This document shows positions 1-8,689 of a DNA stretch of 64,000 bases, one piece after another. A program made the translations under genes and the position numbers. Below the pieces are notes generated by a model. The model saw only the letters and a program-made list of their open reading frames with translations, did no database searches and was not told where the DNA came from. The DNA is from Sphingomonas sp. C3-2 (lineage in GTDB: Bacteria; Pseudomonadota; Alphaproteobacteria; Sphingomonadales; Sphingomonadaceae), in the NCBI RefSeq assembly GCF_033025475.1, contig NZ_CP130322.1, positions 3,465,049 through 3,529,048 on the forward strand, in the 5' to 3' direction. Each line of letters opens with the position of its first letter. The first letter of the stretch is position 1.

Positions 1-303
1 TCGAAACGCGGTGCCCTTTTGACAAAAGATATTCACGGACTGCGGAAACATAGGTCACGATGCCGTTTGCCGACCGGGACGGCGGCCAGTCAGGGGAACA
101 GAAACCGATATGCACCCGTGCGTCTCCCGCCGATTGCGATGCTTTCCGTTCTATCGACAGGGGCGAAATCAATCGATCATGAGAAGTGCCAAGGGGTTTT
201 CCATCGCTTGTTCGGCGGCCCAGCACAGCGCCTAATCGGAAGGTGAAGACTGCCCGGTTGCGGGCGATTTTTGTGGTGCAGCAGTGACGGTTCAGAGGTA
301 GCA
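1..303. other. Left-edge non-coding region
   Basis: No convincing gene lies here. A 75-codon plus-strand frame at 19-246 has no recognisable domain, an Arg-rich composition typical of a chance frame in GC-rich DNA, and no good ribosome-binding site. The stretch probably holds the promoter and leader of the following oxygenase gene. No strong hairpin or repeat was seen. Confidence 0.5.
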
Positions 304-1125
304 ATGCCGATACTCAAGCTCGACGATATTCGCGGATATCGCTGCTTCGATCATGATCAGTGCCAGCAGGCCGGGCAGGCATTGGCCGCGCGCTATGCGG
401 TTGATGACCCTTTTCCTCACATTGTCCTTGACGATTTTCTGGATCAAAATCTGCTGCGCGCCGTGGCTGCCGAATTTCCGGACAGCGCGGGGCATGACTG
501 CTTCATGCGCGATCAGGAACGGCTGAAGTTCCAATTTCGACCTGATCAATGTCAGGGGCTTGCAACCCGCATGTTGTTCGCTGAGCTCAATTCGCGCGCT
601 TTCTTGACGTTCCTGTCGGAACTCACAGGCATTGAGGGGCTGATCGCTGATCCCTATCATGCCGGTGCGGGGCTTCACGAGATCAAGCGCGGCGGCCATC
701 TCAGCATCCATGCCGATTTCCCACAACATGAATGGATGAAGGTGGATCGCCGGCTCAATCTGCTCATCTATCTCAATGAGGATTGGGAAGAGGCTTATGG
801 CGGTTCGCTGGAATTGTGGGATCGCCGTATGAAGTCCGTTCGTCAGCGCATTTCGCCGCTATTCGGGCGCGCTGTGATTTTCAACACCGATCGGGATACC
901 TTCCACGGGCACCCCGATCCTCTGAACTGCCCTGATGGCCGTTCCCGTCGGTCGATCGCGACCTATTATTATACCGCCCAGCCCTCGGTACGGCAGGCCT
1001 TCGAGCGCACAACCGATTTCAAGGCACGTCCGGGAAGCACCGACAAGCGCGATTGGCGGATCATGCTGCACCATCTGAAGGCTGACTGGATTCCTCCAGT
1101 TCTGCAGCGCCGCCGTTCGGGCTGA
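304..1125 (+). CDS. 2-oxoglutarate/Fe(II)-dependent oxygenase (2OG-FeII_Oxy family)
   Basis: A 273-residue protein with the layout of prolyl-4-hydroxylase-like 2OG oxygenases. The iron-binding HxD pair is visible in 'LSIHADF', the distal histidine in 'FHGHPDPL', and the arginine expected to bind 2-oxoglutarate in 'RSRRSIATYYYT'. The ATG at 304 is chosen over one at 271 because AGAGG sits a few bases upstream of it. The product would be a soluble enzyme hydroxylating an unknown substrate. Homologues are often found in bacterial glycan clusters, and this gene directly abuts one: its stop is 8 bp from the convergent stop of the GT2 gene at 1134. The substrate cannot be read from the sequence; a sugar, lipid or peptide target is possible. 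Confidence 0.85.
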   Translation: MPILKLDDIRGYRCFDHDQCQQAGQALAARYAVDDPFPHIVLDDFLDQNLLRAVAAEFPDSAGHDCFMRDQERLKFQFRPDQCQGLATRMLFAELNSRAFLTFLSELTGIEGLIADPYHAGAGLHEIKRGGHLSIHADFPQHEWMKVDRRLNLLIYLNEDWEEAYGGSLELWDRRMKSVRQRISPLFGRAVIFNTDRDTFHGHPDPLNCPDGRSRRSIATYYYTAQPSVRQAFERTTDFKARPGSTDKRDWRIMLHHLKADWIPPVLQRRRSG

Positions 1126-1133
1126 CTGTGCGG

Positions 1134-2300
1134 TTAGGGGGGCGTTTCTCTTTCGGTGCGCACCCAGTGCCGTTCACGCCGCGTGAAAAAGCGCATCAGG
1201 ATAGGCAGTTTCCATAGGAAATAGCCCGGTAATCCGAGCAACGCTGCGGGTGGTAACAGGGTTCGTCCCCACTTCAACCAGACCAGCCCCAGCGACAGCG
1301 CAAACGTACCGAGGCAGATGAGAAGGAATAGCAACGGGGCCATCGAGGCGCCGGCGACAGCGCCCGCACCGATCGCGGCCAGCGCCAGGGCTGCGACGAT
1401 CGCCAGCGCACCGAGTGGGGGCACCATAAGATCGAGGCTCAGCGCTATCGCGCCTGCGCGACCGCCCAAGGCTGCGCGCATCAGCTTGGCGGATAGTCGG
1501 GGTGCAGCCGAGAGATAGCCGTGCTCCCACCGCGTGCGTTGCGAGCGGGTTCCTGCCGGCTCCGCAGCCCCACTTGTAAAACGCGCGCGTTCGCAGAAAC
1601 CCACTTTGGTCCCGCTCAAAACTAGGTCCGCACCCAGTTCGAGGTCTTCCACCAGGCTGGCGCTGGCCAGCGGTGCCCGCCGAAATATCTCCCAGGGAAA
1701 GGCCATGCCGCTCCCCTGAAGCAAGGCAAGCCCCGACAGCCGATAGAGCCCCTTTTGCCGTACGAGATTTTTCAGCCAGAAGGCGAAGGTCGAAATACTG
1801 ACGACCGGGTCATTGCCCGGCGCTTGAAGCAAATAGCATCCCTGCAGCACGGCCTGTTCGTGCCATGCCTGTGATGCGATATGTTGAATGGCACCTGCTT
1901 CAGGCAGCGTGTCCGCATCCATCACGATAACGATCGCGGGCGGGGTATGAATCGTCAGAAAATCGCGGCCAAAGTCGAGCGCGTACGCCTTGCCGCGTCG
2001 CTTGGGATCATGCCGCTCAATCACCTCCGCCCCGGCTCTTGTGGCGATGATGGCGGTATCGTCGGTGCAATTGTCTGCAACCACGATAAGCCGGTCGCAT
2101 GGACGCATCTGCTCCTGGGTCGCCGCCAGTACCGCGCCGATCCCCGCCGCTTCATCATGCGCGGGGACTAATATTGCGATCGGTGGGGCGTCCATAAGGG
2201 GCGCCGCATCTATTCGCCGGTCAGTCAGCGCGGCCAAGCATTCCACGCTTATCGTTACAAGCGGTATGGCGGGCAAAAAGGCAATGGACCAAAGCAGCAC
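1134..2300 (-). CDS. Membrane glycosyltransferase family 2 (last gene of the minus-strand EPS operon)
   Basis: A 388-residue GT2 enzyme. It has an N-terminal hydrophobic helix, a GT-A fold ('ILVPAHDEAAGIG', 'VVADNCTDDTA'), a DxD motif in 'IVMDADTLPEAG', an 'EDLELG' acceptor region, an RxxRW-like 'QRTRWEHGY' motif, and three or more C-terminal membrane segments. This is the layout of processive or polyprenol-linked transferases. The start is taken as GTG at 2300, two bases past the TAA of the upstream carrier-protein gene; the frame is open further upstream but would overlap that gene completely. It probably adds a sugar to the exopolysaccharide at the cytoplasmic face of the inner membrane. 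A divergent paralogue without the DxD motif lies at 28613-29647. Confidence 0.85.
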   Translation of the reverse strand: MLLWSIAFLPAIPLVTISVECLAALTDRRIDAAPLMDAPPIAILVPAHDEAAGIGAVLAATQEQMRPCDRLIVVADNCTDDTAIIATRAGAEVIERHDPKRRGKAYALDFGRDFLTIHTPPAIVIVMDADTLPEAGAIQHIASQAWHEQAVLQGCYLLQAPGNDPVVSISTFAFWLKNLVRQKGLYRLSGLALLQGSGMAFPWEIFRRAPLASASLVEDLELGADLVLSGTKVGFCERARFTSGAAEPAGTRSQRTRWEHGYLSAAPRLSAKLMRAALGGRAGAIALSLDLMVPPLGALAIVAALALAAIGAGAVAGASMAPLLFLLICLGTFALSLGLVWLKWGRTLLPPAALLGLPGYFLWKLPILMRFFTRRERHWVRTERETPP

Positions 2301-2301
2301 C

Positions 2302-2538
2302 TTACCACACCGGCATTTGCGCGTAATGCACGATGGCTTCGACCGTATCGAAATTGTCCAGCGTAACGTCCGCGGCATCGATCTCATGCCCGATCGCATC
2401 CTCGACAAAGCAGATCAGGTTCAACATCGAAAGCGAATCCAACGCCCCGGATGAAAAGAGCGCCGTTGTCGGCTGGATCTCCGTGTCCGGCAATTCGGCA
2501 CGAAGATGGGCGATAAGCGTCGCTTCGGTCAGCCTCAT
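2302..2538 (-). CDS. Acyl carrier protein (free-standing, EPS-associated)
   Basis: A 78-residue carrier protein with the phosphopantetheine-attachment motif in 'GALDSLSMLNLI', where the Ser of DSL is modified. It overlaps the upstream ligase gene by ATGA, so the two are translationally coupled. A paired adenylating ligase and small carrier protein occur in exosortase-A-associated glycan loci and resemble DltA/DltC in logic: the ligase activates an acyl or amino acid and the carrier delivers it. The phosphopantetheinyl transferase encoded at 14817-15461 in the same locus could activate it. The cargo is unknown. Confidence 0.85.
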   Translation of the reverse strand: MRLTEATLIAHLRAELPDTEIQPTTALFSSGALDSLSMLNLICFVEDAIGHEIDAADVTLDNFDTVEAIVHYAQMPVW

Positions 2539-4130
2539 GGTGGTCCTCCCTCGATTGTGGCAGGTTTCTTTGTCTCATCGCCCGTGCAGTTACGCACCAC
2601 CTCTGCCCGTGCCAGTTTGCCGCTTGCCGTTTGTGGCATCGTGTCTGGCCAGATGTGAAACCGCACGGGCTGCATATAGGCGGGCATTGTCGCGCGGCAG
2701 TGCTCGCGGAGCGCTTTCTCCGAGAAACCGGGAAGGGGCGTAACCGCCGCATGGATTGCCTGTCCGCGCTCCGCATCCTCGATGCCGAAGGCCACGGCAT
2801 CGGCGACAAGTCCGCTGCGGCACAAAAGGTCCTCCACTTCATCGGGGCTAACCCGAAACCCTTGGGTCTTGATGAGGGCATCGGTGCGACCGACGAACCA
2901 GAGATAGCCTTCCTCGTCGATGCGTACGGTATCACCGCTATAGACGACGGGATCGGTGCCGATCATCGCGCGCAGTTCCGGGCATGGCCGGATGCGTTCG
3001 CGGGTTTTCTCGGGACGCCCCCAATATCCCATGCTGACGAGCGGACCATGGTGGACAAGCTCACCCTGCTCACCGGGCCCGGCCGGGCCAATCCCGTGCT
3101 TGATCACATGGATGTTCGCGCCCGGAATTGCTCGCCCGATCGAGCCCATTTTTCGGGCGAAGTCAGCCGGTGGCAGATAGGTCGATCGAAATGCCTCGGT
3201 CAGGCCGTACATCAGATAGATTTTTGTGCCCGGAAACGCCGTCGGCATTTGCTCCAGAATGTTCTTCGCTATGCTGCCGCCCGAATTGGTTATCCGTCTG
3301 AGGGCTGGCAATATTGTCGGGCTGTCTTGCTGAAGCCGGACGATCTGACCCCAGAGCGGCGGGACCGCTGCCAGCCCGGTCGCGTCGTGACGCGCGGCGG
3401 TGGCGATGATTTCGGCTGGCATGGGCACCGGTTGATGGATCACCGTGCCACCGAGCAGCATCATTGTGGTAAGCTGGTTCAAACCATAATCGAAGCAATA
3501 GGGCAGCACGCTCAACAGGCGATCGTCTCCATCGAGCTCAAGATATCTTGCCACCGATCGCGCCCCCGCCAGAAGATTACGGTGGCTCAGCATCACGCCC
3601 TTCGGACCGCCCGTCGATCCCGATGTGTAGATCAGCATCGCCAGGTCGCTATCGAGCGGAGATGCGGAGGGAGGAGCGCTACACTGCGCGGTTGTCGTTG
3701 ATGATTGGAACCTGGGGCTTTCCGGCGCGGGGCCCGCCACAACGACCCTCCGTACGCTTTCTGATATGTGCACGCCTGTCAGCCTGCGCGCCATGGATGG
3801 CTCGACGATGATGGCCGCCGCGCGGCAGTCCTTCACGACGTTGAGTAATTGTTCCGCAGTCCACTGGGCATGCACGTTGACGATCACCGCGCCCAGCCTT
3901 GCAACACCAAACATCGCCGCGACTTCCGCGATCGATTTGCGAAGCTGAATGACGACGCGGTCACCAACGCCTATGCCTGCAGCATGAAGCTGCGCGGCAA
4001 AGTTGACGACTTCCTCTTCCAGTTCGGCGTAAGTTACGGAGCGCCCGGGATCGATGATCGCCGTTTTGTCCGAATGGGTATGAAGGTTGTCGGCCAGCAG
4101 CTCGTAAAAGCAGGTGGTGATCGCGCCCAT
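2535..4130 (-). CDS. AMP-forming acyl-CoA ligase / adenylating enzyme, exosortase-A-associated type
   Basis: A 531-residue ANL-superfamily ligase. The ATP-binding P-loop is 'YTSGSTGGPKG', the A5-type motif is 'LMYGLTEAFRS', the A7-type motif is 'VYSGDTVRIDEEG', the hinge is 'GRTDALIKTQGFRVSP', and the catalytic lysine lies in 'TASGKLAR'. The frame is open well upstream, but the ATG at 4130 overlaps the acetyltransferase stop as TGATG and starts the family-typical N-terminus. With the adjacent carrier protein it probably loads an acyl or amino-acyl group as an AMP ester and then a thioester. The family resembles the ligase found beside exosortase A genes, although no exosortase is in this window. 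Confidence 0.85.
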   Translation of the reverse strand: MGAITTCFYELLADNLHTHSDKTAIIDPGRSVTYAELEEEVVNFAAQLHAAGIGVGDRVVIQLRKSIAEVAAMFGVARLGAVIVNVHAQWTAEQLLNVVKDCRAAAIIVEPSMARRLTGVHISESVRRVVVAGPAPESPRFQSSTTTAQCSAPPSASPLDSDLAMLIYTSGSTGGPKGVMLSHRNLLAGARSVARYLELDGDDRLLSVLPYCFDYGLNQLTTMMLLGGTVIHQPVPMPAEIIATAARHDATGLAAVPPLWGQIVRLQQDSPTILPALRRITNSGGSIAKNILEQMPTAFPGTKIYLMYGLTEAFRSTYLPPADFARKMGSIGRAIPGANIHVIKHGIGPAGPGEQGELVHHGPLVSMGYWGRPEKTRERIRPCPELRAMIGTDPVVYSGDTVRIDEEGYLWFVGRTDALIKTQGFRVSPDEVEDLLCRSGLVADAVAFGIEDAERGQAIHAAVTPLPGFSEKALREHCRATMPAYMQPVRFHIWPDTMPQTASGKLARAEVVRNCTGDETKKPATIEGGPP

Positions 4131-4675
4131 CAGGCCCTCTCCACGTCCTGTACTTGATGAAAATCGGGGAACGGCCCCAGGCGGGGATAGATTTTGGCCG
4201 GTGAACCGATCGCGATGCAGTCCGCGGGAATATCCGTCGACACAGCGGTATTTGCACCAATTCGTACCCGGTCGCCGATCTTCACCGGGCCGAGGATTGT
4301 CGAGTTCACGCCGATAAATACGTCGTCGCCAATGATCGGTGCCGGGCCGCGCATGTTGGTCCCGATCGTCACATTGTGCATCACGCCAACCCGGTCGCCG
4401 ATCACCGTGTCCGGATGGATCGACAGAGAGCCTTCGGCGTGGATGATATGGAAATCGGCGCCGATCTGAACCTGCGGCGGTATCCAGATCTTGGAAATAT
4501 TGGCGACGAAGACGTTCATCACGCCGTAGCATTTTTGCATCGCATACCGACTCAGCGGGTTGGATCTGCGCATGCCCCAGCGCCCGAACCGATAGATACA
4601 GAGCGATAGGAAGCCCATGTTCGTGAAGGAACTCCCGTGCCGGGTATAATCGGCGTTGATCGTTGAAAAGCCCAT
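4130..4675 (-). CDS. Serine O-acetyltransferase-like hexapeptide-repeat acyltransferase
   Basis: A 181-residue left-handed beta-helix protein. Hexapeptide repeats run from about residue 68 to 150, including 'IIHAEGSLSIHPDTVIGDRV', 'VMHNVTIGTN', 'IGDDVFIGVNSTILGPVKIG' and 'IGANTAVSTDIP'. The HxxN-type catalytic region fits CysE-like acetyltransferases, but the protein lacks the long N-terminal helical domain of true CysE and is shorter. In this setting it more probably acetylates a sugar or lipid-linked oligosaccharide than serine. It starts 3 bp after the GT61 stop and overlaps the ligase by one base. Confidence 0.85.
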   Translation of the reverse strand: MGFSTINADYTRHGSSFTNMGFLSLCIYRFGRWGMRRSNPLSRYAMQKCYGVMNVFVANISKIWIPPQVQIGADFHIIHAEGSLSIHPDTVIGDRVGVMHNVTIGTNMRGPAPIIGDDVFIGVNSTILGPVKIGDRVRIGANTAVSTDIPADCIAIGSPAKIYPRLGPFPDFHQVQDVERA

Positions 4676-4678
4676 GGC

Positions 4679-5776
4679 TCAGCTCGCTATCAGATCAAGG
4701 GTACGTTCGATTTCATACGGGTCGATGTGAAACTGGTTGGCACCGGCATCCGTGCCGATCACCAGCGCAAAGCCTTGTCCCTGACGGTCGGTCACGATCT
4801 TCAACGCTGAGGTGACACGGGCAGGGGGCTGCAGGGTCAGCAGCGTTGCCGTTGGTGGCATGATGATGAGGCCGTGGGCAAGTTGACTGCCCTCCACACC
4901 GATCACAATCCGGGCGCCAGCACAGGCCTCGACGATGTCGTCGACAGGGGAAGAGACAGGATCGATAACACGAAAGCCGTGGCGCTCAGCTAAAAATTCG
5001 GCGATCTCGCGCTCGTTGACAAGCACCCGCCGATCGCCGCTGGTTCCCCGTAATAGGAAAGTGCCGACATGCGGTTCCGGTCGTGCGCCCGCGATCACAG
5101 CAGCACGCATGCGATCGGCGCGTTCACGCTTCCCGTCATTGTGCGAAGCATCCCCGAACAGGATCAGTTCATCGAAGGAGGCATCACCAACGCTCGCTGC
5201 CTGCATGGCAATGCGCTGTGCATATTCGGGCATATGGCCAATCAGATTCCGCCGCGTCATGACCGGGCGGGGGTGCTCGCCTGACAGGGCGTAGGTCAGG
5301 CAGTCATTGATCAGCCAGTTGCCGAACCAGCGATTGCCCACCCAGCTTTCAAAGAGCGTAGCCGACGCATGCCGTTTCGGCCGTCTATATACCGGACGAA
5401 AACGACGCGCGCGGGGGCGCAAGGGGCTGGCGGCATCACCGGCATAAAGAACGCCGTCGACAAGATCGGCGTCCTTGACCCGAAACCCATAGGTTTCGGG
5501 TTGATGCGCGTCATAACCGCCCTGAAAATCGCGCACGACCTCGGCCACCGTCCCGAATTCTGTTTTGCAGATGCGTTCAAGCTGTCCGGGCAGGGCATAT
5601 GCGGGCCGGATGGGGCGGCGCGTTGCAGGCGAAATCGTCCAGCGCTCTACCGCTGCCTGTTCGATATCGATCGGGCGCACCCCGCCCAATTTCCTCGCGG
5701 CGTGTATGGCGGGTCGGATGGAAAACAACGCGCCTCCTTGCCGCAGCCCTATGCTGCACATACCGGAAATCATCAT
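4679..5776 (-). CDS. Glycosyltransferase family 61 (DUF563) protein
   Basis: A 365-residue protein whose C-terminal half matches the GT61 pattern: 'RGTSGDRRVLVNEREIAEFL' followed by 'ARIVIGVEGSQLAHGLIIMP', in which the conserved GxxG.hxn-type segment is expected. The N-terminal half is Arg-rich and has no clear signal peptide. The start at 5776 is the first of several possible ATGs and no strong Shine-Dalgarno decides it; ATG at 5761 is an alternative. It follows the SGNH-like gene by 105 bp and is tightly coupled to the acetyltransferase gene. It probably transfers a pentose or hexosamine in EPS assembly. Confidence 0.75.
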   Translation of the reverse strand: MMISGMCSIGLRQGGALFSIRPAIHAARKLGGVRPIDIEQAAVERWTISPATRRPIRPAYALPGQLERICKTEFGTVAEVVRDFQGGYDAHQPETYGFRVKDADLVDGVLYAGDAASPLRPRARRFRPVYRRPKRHASATLFESWVGNRWFGNWLINDCLTYALSGEHPRPVMTRRNLIGHMPEYAQRIAMQAASVGDASFDELILFGDASHNDGKRERADRMRAAVIAGARPEPHVGTFLLRGTSGDRRVLVNEREIAEFLAERHGFRVIDPVSSPVDDIVEACAGARIVIGVEGSQLAHGLIIMPPTATLLTLQPPARVTSALKIVTDRQGQGFALVIGTDAGANQFHIDPYEIERTLDLIAS

Positions 5777-5881
5777 TCGCTAAGCATGTTATGCCGGTAC
5801 GCGATCACTCGATATGCGCAGGATAGGCCTCGGGATTTTCCCCAATACGTTGGAGGGATAGAGTGGCCGCGACAAATGCCG

Positions 5882-6943
5882 TCATCGATGGAAGAACGGA
5901 TTTCGGGGGCTGTTTCGGCCGAACAGGATCGCCCACTCGACCCGGTGGCGGAACCACTGGATCTGCCCTTTTAGGCCCTGGTTCGCATAAGTCGGACGGA
6001 TGTACCGTAGATACTGACCGATAAATTCTTGTCGCAGATAATCGCGGCACGCCTGCATCGACATGGGCTGCATCGTCAGCCGATATTCCCGAACGAACCG
6101 ATCCGCGATCGGCGGCAGGCTCTGTTGCGCGGCCAAAGGGATGCCGCTGGCCGGCTGTTCAATGGGCGACTGCCCCTTGCCGAGCCAAGCGTGGGTCACC
6201 AGCGCTGCATAATAGGCGCCTGTCGGTGTCGGATGCACATCATCTTCAAACAATGTGGCAAGGGCACGATCTGCATCTGCATTGGCAACACCGGGCACAT
6301 GCACGGCGCTTGCCATGGCGACCAAGTTAGCGAGTGCCAGAGCTGTGGGTATCACGCCGATGCGATCCGTGCGCCCGTCGGCTTCAAGCGTCATATTGAC
6401 GCGGCGGGCGAGGCATTCCCAGACCGGAGCGGCCCCCCGCTCAAACTCTATCCAGCGTCCCGCTCGCGCCGCATCTACACCCAGCCATGCCGTGAACAGA
6501 AAGCTTTGCCCGGTCGGGTTCTCGGCAATGAACCGGTCATGCATTGCGCGCAGGCTCTGAACGCTGTCGTTCCAGACGAGATTGTCGATCAGGCTGTGTT
6601 GTTCGGCGACGATCATCGTGTCGGCATGGTTCGGAACCGTTGGCGGAGACAGCGATGGGTTCGTTGCGGCCAGCCTGTCCTTGATCGATGTTCCGAAGCG
6701 GTTCGCGGTATCAATTCGAACGGTCTGGCCCGTCTGGGCAAAGACCGTGGCCAGCATCTCCGGATAAGGTCGCTCGGTCAGGCTATGGCCCGAAATGAAT
6801 ATATGGCTTGGCACCCTTGTTGGCGGTGCGGCTTTTCCGGTTGTCATGTTTTGAGCGTCCGGGAACGGCGCGCTCGCGGTCAGGCCGGTCGCCAGCATCA
6901 ATGGCAGGATGGCATGGCCGGGACGCGCCCAGTACCTCTTCAT
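5882..6943 (-). CDS. SGNH-hydrolase-like exported protein
   Basis: A 353-residue protein with an N-terminal hydrophobic segment (about residues 8-25) that looks like a signal peptide or anchor. An SGNH-type block I is visible as 'FISGHSLTERPYP' and a block V as 'DDVHPTPTGAYY', giving the Ser and the Asp-x-x-His of the catalytic triad. Such proteins in glycan clusters add or remove acyl groups in the periplasm. Together with the ligase, carrier protein and acetyltransferase of the same operon it forms a possible acylation module. ATG at 6943 overlaps the upstream WecB-type gene by ATGA, which fixes the start. Confidence 0.8.
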   Translation of the reverse strand: MKRYWARPGHAILPLMLATGLTASAPFPDAQNMTTGKAAPPTRVPSHIFISGHSLTERPYPEMLATVFAQTGQTVRIDTANRFGTSIKDRLAATNPSLSPPTVPNHADTMIVAEQHSLIDNLVWNDSVQSLRAMHDRFIAENPTGQSFLFTAWLGVDAARAGRWIEFERGAAPVWECLARRVNMTLEADGRTDRIGVIPTALALANLVAMASAVHVPGVANADADRALATLFEDDVHPTPTGAYYAALVTHAWLGKGQSPIEQPASGIPLAAQQSLPPIADRFVREYRLTMQPMSMQACRDYLRQEFIGQYLRYIRPTYANQGLKGQIQWFRHRVEWAILFGRNSPRNPFFHR

Positions 6944-7761
6944 CGCGCCGATGAAGTGTCTGCCGCCCGCGCCCGCCAGCGATTGAATATCGGGAATATC
7001 CGTGGGCCATCGACCAGATAGCGCTGCGTCAGTCTTGAGGGGTTGGTGGCGAGCCGGAACAACCATTCCAGCGCCAGTTTCTGGACAATCACAGGCGCAC
7101 GGCGCTGATCGCCGGTCAGAAATTCCAGGCTGGCGCCGATGCACAACCCGGTTCCTACTGCCCGTTCGGAACGCGCGATCCGATAGGCAAGAATTTCCTG
7201 CTGGGGGGAGCCCACCGCCAGAAATGTATAGCGCGCACGCGCCTCAATGGCGAACGCGACGGCGCGCTCCATTGCCGCTGCATCGTTGACGAAACCCATT
7301 GGCGGGTTGTGATGGATCACATTGCCGAGCCCAAATTTTTTACAGAGGCGCTCGATCATCGTGGCATTGCCGCCGATAATGGCAATGCGGTCGCCCGGCA
7401 TAATGGCCTTGCCCAAAATCGCAGCGGTCAAATCGCTTCCTGGAACTGCTTGAATTGTCTTGCCGGTCGAGCGGGCCAGCGCCGAAAGGATGCGGCTATC
7501 GCACAGTGTAAGCCACGCCGCCCGATAGACTGGCCAAAGGTCGGATCGCTGCTGCTGCAATCGCACCATATGGTCTACATTTGGTGTAACAACATAACTA
7601 AATGGGACGCTCTCTCCTCGTGAAGCAATCAGCCGCAACGCGGATTCTTCGCTAAGATCGGCGAAATCCAGATCTAGAAAATGCGTCCCGCTCGCTGTCC
7701 GGTCTTCGGGTGCCGGGGATAGTAGCGCATTGGCGATCAGCCTTGGTGCGTGGGAAGCCAA
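6940..7761 (-). CDS. WecB/TagA/CpsF family glycosyltransferase
   Basis: A 273-residue GT26-family enzyme. The family signatures are 'TPNVDHMVRLQ' near residue 60, 'GSDLTAAIL', the nucleotide-binding 'IAIIGGNATMIE', 'LAVGSPQQEI' and 'CIGASLEFLTGDQRRAP'. These enzymes transfer N-acetylmannosamine, its uronic acid or a related sugar to a polyprenyl-linked acceptor at the inner membrane. It is the first gene of the minus-strand EPS operon, divergent from the export operon starting at 8018, with a 256 bp shared promoter region. Confidence 0.9.
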   Translation of the reverse strand: MASHAPRLIANALLSPAPEDRTASGTHFLDLDFADLSEESALRLIASRGESVPFSYVVTPNVDHMVRLQQQRSDLWPVYRAAWLTLCDSRILSALARSTGKTIQAVPGSDLTAAILGKAIMPGDRIAIIGGNATMIERLCKKFGLGNVIHHNPPMGFVNDAAAMERAVAFAIEARARYTFLAVGSPQQEILAYRIARSERAVGTGLCIGASLEFLTGDQRRAPVIVQKLALEWLFRLATNPSRLTQRYLVDGPRIFPIFNRWRARAADTSSAR

Positions 7762-8017
7762 TTTCTTCTCCGCCGATTAGGTGCCTCTGAATTGGGCACC
7801 GCTCTCCTCCTTCCGGCTTAGCCGCAGGCGCGGGGCGGCCCAATTCACATAAAACCTAGGCCCGAATACCTCGTGGAAAATCCCTAGGACGAATGATCGG
7901 AATTGCTCGGAGAAATCCCCACGCAAGAATTGGTTCTGTTGAAGCAGAATGCCGTCAAATGGCTCATCGCATTTAATATGCCTGCGCGCCCAAGCTTTGG
8001 AACAGGCAGCGGAAATC
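7762..8017. promoter_or_regulatory. Divergent intergenic region between the two EPS operons
   Basis: The 256 bp between the WecB-type gene (minus) and the Wza-type gene (plus) must hold promoters for both operons. No reliable -35/-10 pair could be assigned by eye. An open plus-strand extension exists from 7949, but the ATG at 8018 gives a normal signal peptide. Confidence 0.45.
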
Positions 8018-8689
8018 ATGGCGATCAGCGAACAAAAGCCCGGCACATATCCACGCACTTCAGGCGGTTTCGCCCGATGGGGCGGATGGCTGATAACCTC
8101 GGCCGCCATCGCACTCGTGTCGCCGGGAACGGCTTCGGCGCAAATGGCAAGCGTGGTCAGCGCGCAGACGGTCGATGAAAGCGATTACCGCGTCAACATC
8201 GGTGACGAGCTTGAAGTCCTGGTCTGGGGCGAGGAACGCCTTCAGCGGACCGTCCGGGTTCAGCCCGATGGCAATTTCGCCTTCCCGCTCGCCGGAAGCG
8301 TGCCGGCGGCTGGAATGTCCGCAAACGCGATCGGCCGAGAGATCGAGGCCCGCCTTGCCCCCAAATATCGTGGTGGCCCGCCTGATGTCACCGTCACCGT
8401 GCGCGATCCTTCGGGCATGCGCTTCTTCGTCATCGGAAAGGTGCGCACGCCCGGTGGGTTCGCCGCCAGCGGGGGGATTGATATTCTTCAGGCGCTCAGT
8501 CTGGCGGGTGGACTTGCCGAATTTGCCGACGTCAAGGGCGCGGTGATCCTCCGCCGCACCCCGCAGGGGCAAACGGTCGAGCGGGTTCAACTGGCACAGG
8601 TGCTGAAGGGGAGCCGTCGTCTTGATCCTGGCGCATTGCCGGCGCCTTTGCCCGTGTTGAAGAGCGGCGATGTCCTGGTCATTCCCTAA
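8018..8689 (+). CDS. Short Wza-like polysaccharide export protein (XrtA/PEP-CTERM-associated type)
   Basis: A 223-residue secreted protein. An N-terminal signal peptide ('WGGWLITSAAIALVSPGTAS') is followed by the Poly_export domain ('VNIGDELEVLVWGEERLQ' and 'VQPDGNFAFPLAG') and one SLBB beta-grasp domain ('FFVIGKVRTPGGF'). No lipobox cysteine is visible, unlike classical Wza, and there is only one SLBB repeat, matching the short export proteins of exosortase-associated loci. It would form or gate an outer-membrane export channel. It is the first gene of the plus-strand operon and overlaps the beta-barrel gene by 20 bp. Confidence 0.88.
   Translation: MAISEQKPGTYPRTSGGFARWGGWLITSAAIALVSPGTASAQMASVVSAQTVDESDYRVNIGDELEVLVWGEERLQRTVRVQPDGNFAFPLAGSVPAAGMSANAIGREIEARLAPKYRGGPPDVTVTVRDPSGMRFFVIGKVRTPGGFAASGGIDILQALSLAGGLAEFADVKGAVILRRTPQGQTVERVQLAQVLKGSRRLDPGALPAPLPVLKSGDVLVIP

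Noticed and set aside
19..246. 75-codon plus-strand open frame at the left edge
   Set aside because: Arg-rich, no known motif, no convincing ribosome-binding site.
4130..4675. Annotation as true CysE serine acetyltransferase for cysteine synthesis
   Set aside because: It lacks the N-terminal helical domain of CysE and sits in a glycan operon, so sugar acylation is more likely.
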